From Nemertoderma westbladi (Eukaryota > Xenacoelomorpha > Nemertodermatida > Nemertodermatidae), in contig JAUCBJ010002540.1 of the NCBI GenBank assembly GCA_032718475.1, positions 1 to 40,864 on the forward strand: a stretch of 40,864 bases of DNA, in the 5' to 3' direction. Numbering within the stretch: position 1 is the stretch's first letter; each line of letters begins with the position of its first letter. This document shows positions 23,686-34,444 of this stretch, piece by piece. The position numbers and the translations under genes are program-made. The notes under the pieces were generated by a model. The model ran no database searches. It was given only the letters and a program-made list of their open reading frames with translations, and was not told the DNA's origin.

Positions 23686-26600
23686 CATTGTATCCTATGC
23701 CATGTTAGTGTGCATTGTATCCTATGCCATGTTAGTGCGCATTGTATCCTATACCATGTTAGTGTGCATTGTATCCTATACCATGTTAGTGCGCATTGTA
23801 TCCTATGCCATGTTAGTGCGCATTGTATCCTATACAATGTTAGTGTGCATTGTATCCTATGCCATGTTAGTGTGCATTGTATCCTATGCCATGTTAGTGC
23901 GCATTGTATCCTATACCATGTTAGTGCGCATTGTATCGTATGCCATGTTAGTGTGCATTGTATCGTATGCCATGTTAGTGTGCATTGTATCCTATGCCAT
24001 GTTAGTGCGCATTGTATCCTATGCCATGTTAGTGCGCATTGTATCCTATGCCATGTTAGTGCGCATTGTATCCTATACCATGTTAGTGCGCATTGTATCC
24101 TATGCCATGTTAGTGTGCATTGTATCCTATGCCATGTTAGTGCGCATTGTATCGTATGCCATGTTAGTGTGCATTGTATCCTATACCATGTTAGTGCGCA
24201 TTGTATCCTATACCATGTTAGTGCGCATTGTATCCTATACCATGTTAGTGTGCATTGTATCCTATGCCATGTTAGTGCGCATTGTATCCTATACAATGTT
24301 AGTGTGCATTGTATCCTATGCCATGTTAGTGTGCATTGTATCCTATGCCATGTTAGTGCGCATTGTATCCTATACCATGTTAGTGTGCATTGTATCCTAT
24401 ACCATGTTAGTGCGCATTGTATCCTATGCCATGTTAGTGCGCATTGTATCCTATACAATGTTAGTGTGCATTGTATCCTATGCCATGTTAGTGTGCATTG
24501 TATCCTATGCCATGTTAGTGCGCATTGTATCCTATACCATGTTAGTGCGCATTGTATCGTATGCCATGTTAGTGTGCATTGTATCGTATGCCATGTTAGT
24601 GTGCATTGTATCCTATGCCATGTTAGTGCGCATTGTATCCTATGCCATGTTAGTGCGCATTGTATCCTATGCCATGTTAGTGCGCATTGTATCCTATACC
24701 ATGTTAGTGCGCATTGTATCCTATACCATGTTAGTGTGCATTGTATCGTATGCCATGTTAGTGTGCATTGTATCCTATACCATGTTAGTGTGCATTGTAT
24801 CCTATACCATGTTAGTGTGCATTGTATCCTATACCATGTTAGTGCGCATTGTATCCTATACAATGTTAGTGTGCATTGTATCGTATGCCATGTTAGTGTG
24901 CATTGTATCCTATACCATGTTAGTGTGCATTGTATCCTATACCATGTTAGTGCGCATTGTATCCTATACCATGTTAGTGCGCATTGTATCCTATACCATG
25001 TTAGTGCGCATTGTATCCTATACCATGTTAGTGTGCATTGTATCCTATACCATGTTAGTGCGCATTGTATCCTATACAATGTTAGTGCGCATTGTATCCT
25101 ATACCATGTTAGTGTGCATTGTATCCTATACCATGTTAGTGTGCATTGTATCCTATACCATGTTAGTGTGCATTGTATCCTATGCCATGTTAGTGTGCAT
25201 TGTATCCTATACCATGTTAGTGTGCATTGTATCCTATACCATGTTAGTGTGCATTGTATCGTATGCCATGTTAGTGTGCATTGTATCCTATACCATGTTA
25301 GTGTGCATTGTATCCTATACCATGTTAGTGTGCATTGTATCCTATACCATGTTAGTGTGCATTGTATCCTATACCATGTTAGTGTGCATTGTATCCTATA
25401 CCATGTTAGTGCGCATTGTATCCTATACAATGTTAGTGCGCATTGTATCCTATACCATGTTAGTGCGCATTGTATCCTATACCATGTTAGTGTGCATTGT
25501 ATCGTATGCCATGTTAGTGTGCATTGTATCCTATACCATGTTAGTGCGCATTGTATCCTATACCATGTTAGTGTGCATTGTATCCTATGCCATGTTAGTG
25601 TGCATTGTATCCTATACCATGTTAGTGTGCATTGTATCCTATACCATGTTAGTGTGCATTGTATCCTATACCATGTTAGTGCGCATTGTATCCTATACCA
25701 TGTTAGTGTGCATTGTATCCTATACCATGTTAGTGCGCATTGTATCCTATACAATGTTAGTGTGCATTGTATCGTATGCCATGTTAGTGCGCATTGTATC
25801 CTATACCATGTTAGTGTGCATTGTATCGTATGCCATGTTAGTGTGCATTGTATCGTATGCCATGTTAGTGTGCATTGTATCCTATACCATGTTAGTGTGC
25901 ATTGTATCCTATACCATGTTAGTGCGCATTGTATCCTATACCATGTTAGTGTGCATTGTATCCTATGCCATGTTAGTGTGCATTGTATCCTATACCATGT
26001 TAGTGTGCATTGTATCCTATACCATGTTAGTGTGCATTGTATCCTATACCATGTTAGTGCGCATTGTATCCTATACCATGTTAGTGCGCATTGTATCCTA
26101 TACCATGTTAGTGTGCATTGTATCCTATGCCATGTTAGTGTGCATTGTATCCTATACCATGTTAGTGTGCATTGTATCCTATACCATGTTAGTGTGCATT
26201 GTATCCTATACCATGTTAGTGCGCATTGTATCCTATACCATGTTAGTGTGCATTGTATCCTATACCATGTTAGTGCGCATTGTATCCTATACAATGTTAG
26301 TGTGCATTGTATCCTATGCCATGTTAGTGCGCATTGTATCCTATACCATGTTAGTGTGCATTGTATCGTATGCCATGTTAGTGTGCATTGTATCGTATGC
26401 CATGTTAGTGTGCATTGTATCCTATACCATGTTAGTGTGCATTGTATCCTATACCATGTTAGTGCGCATTGTATCCTATACCATGTTAGTGCGCATTGTA
26501 TCCTATACCATGTTAGTGTGCATTGTATCGTATGCCATGTTAGTGTGCATTGTATCCTATACCATGTTAGTGTGCATTGTATCCTATACCATGTTAGTGT

Positions 26601-29600
26601 GCATTGTATCCTATACCATGTTAGTGCGCATTGTATCCTATACCATGTTAGTGTGCATTGTATCCTATACCATGTTAGTGCGCATTGTATCCTATACCAT
26701 GTTAGTGCGCATTGTATCCTATACCATGTTAGTGTGCATTGTATCGTATGCCATGTTAGTGTGCATTGTATCCTATACCATGTTAGTGTGCATTGTATCC
26801 TATACCATGTTAGTGCGCATTGTATCCTATACCATGTTAGTGCGCATTGTATCCTATACCATGTTAGTGTGCATTGTATCGTATGCCATGTTAGTGTGCA
26901 TTGTATCCTATACCATGTTAGTGTGCATTGTATCCTATACCATGTTAGTGCGCATTGTATCCTATACCATGTTAGTGCGCATTGTATCCTATACCATGTT
27001 AGTGTGCATTGTATCCTATGCCATGTTAGTGTGCATTGTATCCTATACCATGTTAGTGTGCATTGTATCCTATACCATGTTAGTGTGCATTGTATCCTAT
27101 ACCATGTTAGTGCGCATTGTATCCTATACCATGTTAGTGTGCATTGTATCGTATGCCATGTTAGTGTGCATTGTATCCTATACCATGTTAGTGTGCATTG
27201 TATCCTATACCATGTTAGTGCGCATTGTATCCTATGCCATGTTAGTGCGCATTGTATCCTATGCCATGTTAGTGTGCATTGTATCCTATGCCATGTTAGT
27301 GTGCATTGTATCCTATACCATGTTAGTGCGCATTGTATCCTATGCCATGTTAGTGCGCATTGTATCCTATGCCATGTTAGTGTGCATTGTATCCTATGCC
27401 ATGTTAGTGCGCATTGTATCCTATGCCATGTTAGTGTGCATTGTATCCTATACCATGTTAGTGCGCATTGTATCCTATACAATGTTAGTGTGCATTGTAT
27501 CGTATGCCATGTTAGTGTGCATTGTATCCTATACCATGTTAGTGTGCATTGTATCCTATACCATGTTAGTGTGCATTGTATCCTATGCCATGTTAGTGCG
27601 CATTGTATCCTATACCATGTTAGTGCGCATTGTATCCTATGCCATGTTAGTGCGCATTGTATCCTATGCCATGTTAGTGTGCATTGTATCCTATACCATG
27701 TTAGTGCGCATTGTATCCTATGCCATGTTAGTGCGCATTGTATCCTATGCCATGTTAGTGTGCATTGTATCCTATGCCATGTTAGTGCGCATTGTATCCT
27801 ATGCCATGTTAGTGTGCATTGTATCCTATACCATGTTAGTGCGCATTGTATCCTATACAATGTTAGTGTGCATTGTATCGTATGCCATGTTAGTGTGCAT
27901 TGTATCCTATACCATGTTAGTGTGCATTGTATCCTATACCATGTTAGTGCGCATTGTATCCTATACCATGTTAGTGCGCATTGTATCCTATACCATGTTA
28001 GTGCGCATTGTATCCTATACCATGTTAGTGTGCATTGTATCCTATACCATGTTAGTGCGCATTGTATCCTATACCATGTTAGTGCGCATTGTATCCTATA
28101 CCATGTTAGTGTGCATTGTATCCTATACCATGTTAGTGTGCATTGTATCCTATACCATGTTAGTGTGCATTGTATCGTATGCCATGTTAGTGTGCATTGT
28201 ATCCTATACCATGTTAGTGTGCATTGTATCCTATACCATGTTAGTGTGCATTGTATCGTATGCCATGTTAGTGTGCATTGTATCCTATACCATGTTAGTG
28301 TGCATTGTATCCTATACCATGTTAGTGTGCATTGTATCCTATACCATGTTAGTGTGCATTGTATCCTATACCATGTTAGTGTGCATTGTATCCTATACCA
28401 TGTTAGTGCGCATTGTATCCTATACCATGTTAGTGCGCATTGTATCCTATACCATGTTAGTGCGCATTGTATCCTATACCATGTTAGTGCGCATTGTATC
28501 CTATACCATGTTAGTGTGCATTGTATCCTATACCATGTTAGTGTGCATTGTATCGTATGCCATGTTAGTGTGCATTGTATCCTATACCATGTTAGTGTGC
28601 ATTGTATCCTATACCATGTTAGTGCGCATTGTATCCTATACCATGTTAGTGCGCATTGTATCCTATGCCATGTTAGTGCGTATTGTATCCTATGCCATGT
28701 TAGTGTGCATTGTATCCTATGCCATGTTAGTGCGCATTGTATCCTATGCCATGTTAGTGTGCATTGTATCCTATGCCATGTTAGTGCGCATTGTATCCTA
28801 TACCATGTTAGTGTGCATTGTATCCTATACCATGTTAGTGTGCATTGTATCCTATGCCATGTTAGTGTGCATTGTATCCTATGCCATGTTAGTGCGCATT
28901 GTATCCTTGCAATGTTAGTGTGCATTGTATCCTATACCATGTTAGTGTGCATTGTATCCTATACCATGTTAGTGCGCATTGTATCCTATGCCATGTTAGT
29001 GCGCATTGTATCCTTGCAATGTTAGTGTGCATTGTATCCTATACAATGTTAGTGTGCATTGTATCCTATACCATGTTAGTGCGCATTGTATCCTATACCA
29101 TGTTAGTGCGCATTGTATCCTATACCATGTTAGTGTGCATTGTATCCTATGCCATGTTAGTGCGCATTGTATCCTATACAATGTTAGTGTGCATTGTATC
29201 CTATGCCATGTTAGTGTGCATTGTATCCTATGCCATGTTAGTGCGCATTGTATCCTATACCATGTTAGTGTGCATTGTATCCTATACCATGTTAGTGCGC
29301 ATTGTATCCTATGCCATGTTAGTGCGCATTGTATCCTATACAATGTTAGTGTGCATTGTATCCTATGCCATGTTAGTGTGCATTGTATCCTATGCCATGT
29401 TAGTGCGCATTGTATCCTATACCATGTTAGTGCGCATTGTATCGTATGCCATGTTAGTGTGCATTGTATCCTATGCCATGTTAGTGCGCATTGTATCCTA
29501 TGCCATGTTAGTGTGCATTGTATCCTATGCCATGTTAGTGCGCATTGTATCCTATGCCATGTTAGTGCGCATTGTATCCTATGCCATGTTAGTGCGCATT

Positions 29601-32500
29601 GTATCCTATGCCATGTTAGTGCGCATTGTATCCTATACCATGTTAGTGCGCATTGTATCGTATGCCATGTTAGTGTGCATTGTATCGTATGCCATGTTAG
29701 TGTGCATTGTATCCTATGCCATGTTAGTGTGCATTGTATCCTATACCATGTTAGTGCGCATTGTATCCTATGCCATGTTAGTGCGCATTGTATCCTATGC
29801 CATGTTAGTGCGCATTGTATCCTATGCCATGTTAGTGTGCATTGTATCCTATGCCATGTTAGTGCGCATTGTATCCTATGCCATGTTAGTGCGCATTGTA
29901 TCCTATGCCATGTTAGTGCGCATTGTATCCTATACCATGTTAGTGCGCATTGTATCGTATGCCATGTTAGTGTGCATTGTATCGTATGCCATGTTAGTGT
30001 GCATTGTATCCTATGCCATGTTAGTGTGCATTGTATCCTATACCATGTTAGTGCGCATTGTATCCTATGCCATGTTAGTGCGCATTGTATCCTATGCCAT
30101 GTTAGTGTGCATTGTATCGTATGCCATGTTAGTGTGCATTGTATCCTATGCCATGTTAGTGTGCATTGTATCCTATGCCATGTTAGTGCGCATTGTATCC
30201 TATGCCATGTTAGTGCGCATTGTATCCTATACCATGTTAGTGTGCATTGTATCCTATACCATGTTAGTGCGCATTGTATCCTATGCCATGTTAGTGTGCA
30301 TTGTATCCTATACCATGTTAGTGCGCATTGTATCCTATGCCATGTTAGTGTGCATTGTATCCTATACCATGTTAGTGTGCATTGTATCCTATGCCATGTT
30401 AGTGCGCATTGTATCCTATGCCATGTTAGTGTGCATTGTATCCTATACAATGTTAGTGTGCATTGTATCCTATACCATGTTAGTGTGCATTGTATCCTAT
30501 GCCATGTTAGTGTGCATTGTATCCTATGCCATGTTAGTGCGTAATGTATCCTATGCCATGTTAGTGTGCATTGTATCCTATGCCATGTTAGTGCGCATTG
30601 TATCCTATACCATGTTAGTGCGCATTGTATCCTATGCCATGTTAGTGTGCATTGTATCCTATACCATGTTAGTGTGCATTGTATCCTATGCCATGTTAGT
30701 GTGCATTGTATCCTATGCCATGTTAGTGCGTAATGTATCCTATGCCATGTTAGTGTGCATTGTATCCTATGCCATGTTAGTGTGCATTGTATCCTATACC
30801 ATGTTAGTGCGCATTGTATCCTATGCCATGTTAGTGTGCATTGTATCCTATACCATGTTAGTGTGCATTGTATCCTATGCCATGTTAGTGTGCATTGTAT
30901 CCTATGCCATGTTAGTGCGTAATGTATCCTATGCCATGTTAGTGTGCATTGTATCCTATGCCATGTTAGTGTGCATTGTATCCTATACCATGTTAGTGCG
31001 CATTGTATCCTATGCCATGTTAGTGTGCATTGTATCCTATACCATGTTAGTGTGCATTGTATCCTATGCCATGTTAGTGCGCATTGTATCCTATACCATG
31101 TTAGTGCGCATTGTATCCTATACCATGTTAGTGTGCATTGTATCCTATACCATGTTAGTGCGCATTGTATCCTATGCCATGTTAGTGTGCATTGTATCCT
31201 ATACCATGTTAGTGTGCATTGTATCCTATGCCATGTTAGTGCGCATTGTATCCTATGCCATGTTAGTGCGCATTGTATCGTATGCCATGTTAGTGTGCAT
31301 TGTATCGTATGCCATGTTAGTGTGCATTGTATCCTATGCCATGTTAGTGCGCATTGTATCCTATGCCATGTTAGTGCGCATTGTATCCTATGCCATGTTA
31401 GTGCGCATTGTATCCTATACCATGTTAGTGCGCATTGTATCGTATGCCATGTTAGTGTGCATTGTATCGTATGCCATGTTAGTGTGCATTGTATCCTATG
31501 CCATGTTAGTGTGCATTGTATCCTATACCATGTTAGTGCGCATTGTATCCTATGCCATGTTAGTGCGCATTGTATCCTATGCCATGTTAGTGTGCATTGT
31601 ATCGTATGCCATGTTAGTGTGCATTGTATCCTATGCCATGTTAGTGTGCATTGTATCCTATGCCATGTTAGTGTGCATTGTATCCTATACCATGTTAGTG
31701 TGCATTGTATCCTATGCCATGTTAGTGTGCATTGTATCCTATGCCATGTTAGTGCGTAATGTATCCTATGCCATGTTAGTGTGCATTGTATCCTATGACA
31801 TGTTAGTGTGCATTGTATCATATGCCATGTTAGTGTGCATTGTATCCTATACCATGTTAGTGTGCATTGTATCCTATACCATGTTAGTGCGCATTGTATC
31901 CTATGCCATGTTAGTGTGCATTGTATCCTATACCATGTTAGTGTGCATTGTATCCTATGCCATGTTAGTGCGCATTGTATCCTATACCATGTTAGTGCGC
32001 ATTGTATCCTATACCATGTTAGTGTGCATTGTATCCTATACCATGTTAGTGCGCATTGTATCCTATGCCATGTTAGTGTGCATTGTATCCTATACCATGT
32101 TAGTGTGCATTGTATCCTATGCCATGTTAGTGCGCATTGTATCCTATGCCATGTTAGTGCGCATTGTATCCTATACCATGTTAGTGCGCATTGTATCCTA
32201 TACCATGTTAGTGCGCATTGTATCCTATACCATGTTAGTGTGCATTGTATCCTATACCATGTTAGTGTGCATTGTATCCTATACCATGTTAGTGTGCATT
32301 GTATCCTATACCATGTTAGTGTGCATTGTATCCTATGCCATGTTAGTGCGCATTGTATCCTATGCCATGTTAGTGTGCATTGTATCGTATGCCGTGTTAG
32401 TGTGCATTGTATCCTATACCATGTTAGTGTGCATTGTATCATATGCCATGTTAGTGTGCATTGTATCCTATACAATGTTAGTGTGCATTGTATCCTATGT
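23686..32500. repeat. 27-bp satellite, distal segment (about 327 units)
   Basis: The unit is the same as left of the LINE, but with an extra variant, GTATCGTATGCC, that starts at about 23936 and recurs to about 32390. I do not see this variant anywhere left of the LINE. GCGTAATG units reappear at 30540, 30729, 30918 and about 31755. The last units decay at about 32490-32520 (TATGTAATATCCGTAATG). The 26-bp TCCTTGCAATG form appears twice, at 28904 and 29011. Confidence 0.98.
30540..31110. repeat. 7-unit (189-bp) higher-order repeat in the satellite
   Basis: The rare GCGTAATG unit lies at 30540, 30729 and 30918, exactly 189 bp (seven 27-bp units) apart. The units between follow nearly the same order of C/T and G/A variants. 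This marks a recent tandem amplification of a 7-mer; the third copy grades out near 31110. Confidence 0.8.
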
Positions 32501-32520
32501 AATATCCGTAATGTATCCAA

Positions 32521-32689
32521 TCCATGATCGCTACTTATCATTCAGTTAATGTTTTACCATATTGCAACACGACAAGCTCTATTACTATCTATAGTAACCA
32601 TAGTAACCAGTAAACGATACTATATTATATAATAATGGTACAGCGCAATATTATCATTTTGTGAGCTGTAACATCTGCCATTTCTTAAA
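32521..32689. other. Short unique intronic stretch
   Basis: AT-rich sequence between the 27-bp and 50-bp arrays. CTATAGTAACCATAGTAACC is a local short direct repeat. I see no exon or RNA gene. Confidence 0.6.
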
Positions 32690-33139
32690 TTTTATAATAG
32701 ATACTTTATCAATCAACCAATCGCCTATTGAACATGGAGTTTTATAATAGATACTTTATCAATCAACCAATCGCCTATTGAACATGGAGTTTTATAATAG
32801 ATACTTTATCAATCAACCAATCGCCTATTGAACATGGAGTTTTATAATAGATACTTTATCAATCAACCAATCGCCTATTGAACATGGAGTTTTATAATAG
32901 ATACTTTATCAATCAACCAATCGCCTATTGAACATGGAGTTTTATAATAGATACTTTATCAATCAACCAATCGCCTATTGAACATGGAGTTTTATAATAG
33001 ATACTTTATCAATCAACCAATCGGCTATTGAACATGGAGTTTTATAATAGATACTTTATCAATCAACCAATCGCCTATTGAACATGGAGTTTTATAATAG
33101 ATACTTTATCAATCAACCAATCGCCTATTGAACATGGAG
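32690..33139. repeat. 50-bp minisatellite, exactly 9 units
   Basis: Nine head-to-tail units of TTTTATAATAGATACTTTAT then CAATCAACCAATCGCCTATT and GAACATGGAG fill 450 bp exactly. The only difference I see is one C-to-G change (TCGGCTATTG at about 33021) in the seventh unit. In receptor orientation each unit carries CGATTGG (inverted CCAAT) and TTGATTGATAAAG. The array lies 0.87-1.3 kb inside the intron from exon 1. Confidence 0.97.
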
Positions 33140-34010
33140 TTTTGATGCGGACTTTTTATTATTAAAAAATTATAAATTTATATTCAGACTAGCCAGGACT
33201 CGGTTTGCACCTCCTTATGTGGTTGATAATTGAATACCAGTTCCCTCTGGGGGGATTATAGTCCTGGTCTGGGGGACTTCCAGTTCCCTCTGGGAGGATT
33301 ATAGTCATGGTCTGGGGGGACTTCACTCGAAATAAGTCGTCATACTTTGCCCCTAAAACCTTTTACATAACTATTGTACAATGGAGTTGAGCCGATCAGT
33401 TGCTGTAGATTCAGAATGTTAGTCTGTTGGGAGACAATAAAGAGGGACCATGCACTCATCTAATGCATCAGCTCGAATTTCTAGGTAGACCTCCAACATG
33501 GAGAACAGCCTCTTTGTTATTGCTGAAGCGCCAAAGTGATTGGAAACAGATAACTTAAGGAAACATGGAAACTTCAATGTGTTATAATTTAATTTAAACA
33601 CAAATGAAAATGACAGCGTCTAATCCCTCACCTAAAGCTCTTTCACATAACTAAATGAGACAATAAAATGTATCCCTCTCTTTCAATGCAACGGGTTCGA
33701 TTTGTTATATTGATTTATATTGCAGTAATTCATCCCTCTGTAAATAATATAAATAACGGTCATCACAGTTTATGGTAGCTACTCCTTTATCGATTCACTG
33801 AGAATGCACCACGTAATTAATGGGCTCCCAAATAAAAGCAAGGGTGTTGATAGTGGGATGGGCTGTAAGTACCTCCCTGGGATTGTGTAACAGATAGGCA
33901 GGCATACTTCTGATTAGGAAGTAATGGAATCCCACAGTTTCACTATAAAATTAGATTATACATTCATAGTCAGCTTTCCATGAGAAAAGTTTCATTTATA
34001 TTAATTATAC
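33140..34010. other. Unique intronic sequence next to the splice donor
   Basis: This stretch holds one short duplication (33237-33323) and otherwise unremarkable AT-rich DNA. A 60-codon minus frame at 33419-33601 has mixed composition but no motif that I know, so I leave it uncalled. The stretch ends at the exon 1 donor. Confidence 0.5.
33237..33323. repeat. 43-bp direct duplication
   Basis: Two adjacent copies of CCAGTTCCCTCTGGGNGGAT followed by TATAGTC(C/A)TGGTCTGGGG and GACTTC. They start at 33237 and 33280 and differ at a few bases. Confidence 0.85.
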
Positions 34011-34119
34011 CTGTAACAATAATTATCGGAAGCATTATCTTTACAACAAGTCCTGCTTTTCTGATATCACCATCCATAATATACGCATCATCCGTTTGGA
34101 AACTCCCATTCGCTGACAT
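34011..34119 (-). CDS. Class A GPCR, exon 1 (N-terminus and TM1 first half)
   Basis: The minus strand reads ATG at 34119, 36 codons, then one extra base before GTATAATTAA. The short N-terminus begins MSANGSF, carrying an N-glycosylation sequon (NGS, residues 4-6), and passes into the hydrophobic run LVVKIMLPIIIVT. The leftover G plus the GC that opens exon 2 make a Gly codon, giving IVTGLNGNMLVLL, a continuous helix 1 with the expected G-x-x-GN pattern. An in-frame TAA at 34150-34152, ten codons upstream, and an A at -3 support this ATG. No signal peptide is apparent, which is usual for this family. The exon is 23.8 kb from exon 2, so gene predictors would easily miss it. The link is inferred from phase, splice signals and domain completion; an untranslated upstream exon is possible. 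Confidence 0.8.
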
Positions 34120-34332
34120 TGTGTATCTGGTGATATAAAAATGAAAAAGTTAGATGAAAAGGAGAAAATAAGTTAATGAACATTAGCAAAATGCTTCAAT
34201 TAGAATGTCTGTGAAGGAATGAGTGCCTATGAAGTACATATGGACAAGTACATCGGTGACTAGGATCTTTTGACGGTCGGTTTTGGAAATCAACATCTCC
34301 ATAGTTCGGAGAATTTACCTTCAAAGGTGTGG

Positions 34333-34444
34333 TGTGGTTCCGGGTTATTGTGGTTCCAGGTTATTGTGGTTCCAGGTTGTTGTGGTTCCAGGTTAATGTG
34401 GTTCCAGGTTATTGTGGTTCCAGGTTATTGTGGTTCCAGGTAGT
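34333..34444. repeat. 16-bp minisatellite, 7 units, upstream of receptor exon 1
   Basis: Seven units of TGTGGTTCCAGGTTAT, with small changes, start every 16 bp from 34333 to 34429. Each contains TGTGGTT, which matches the RUNX core. The array lies 214-325 bp upstream of the receptor ATG, so it may sit in the promoter or 5' UTR. Regulation is inference. Confidence 0.92.

Larger units (their letters stand above)
10227..34010 (-). other. Phase-1 intron of the GPCR, about 23.8 kb, mostly satellite
   Basis: The donor GTATAATTAA follows exon 1 and the acceptor TTTTTTGTTTCTAG precedes exon 2. The glycine codon is split after its first base. About 20 kb of the intron is 27-bp satellite. The rest is a 37-bp and a 50-bp minisatellite, two LINE pieces and short unique stretches: 10227-10543, about 11093-11140, 32521-32689 and 33140-34010. 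The young LINE lies antisense to the receptor; the relic at 10544-11092 lies in the same sense. Confidence 0.78.

Noticed and set aside
11890-32500. Centromeric satellite
   Set aside because: The array is only about 20 kb, lies between two exons of one gene, and nothing in the sequence points to centromere function. A centromeric role would need CENP-A data.
11820-32549. Giant open frames over the 27-bp satellite on both strands as protein genes
   Set aside because: They arise from a 27-bp period with no stop in three frames. They begin and end at 26-bp units and array edges, common variants are nonsynonymous in all frames, and no other domain is attached except the LINE by chance.
33419-33601. 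60-codon minus frame as an additional receptor exon
   Set aside because: Exons 1 and 2 already join in phase through helix 1, and an extra exon would disrupt it. No known motif is present.
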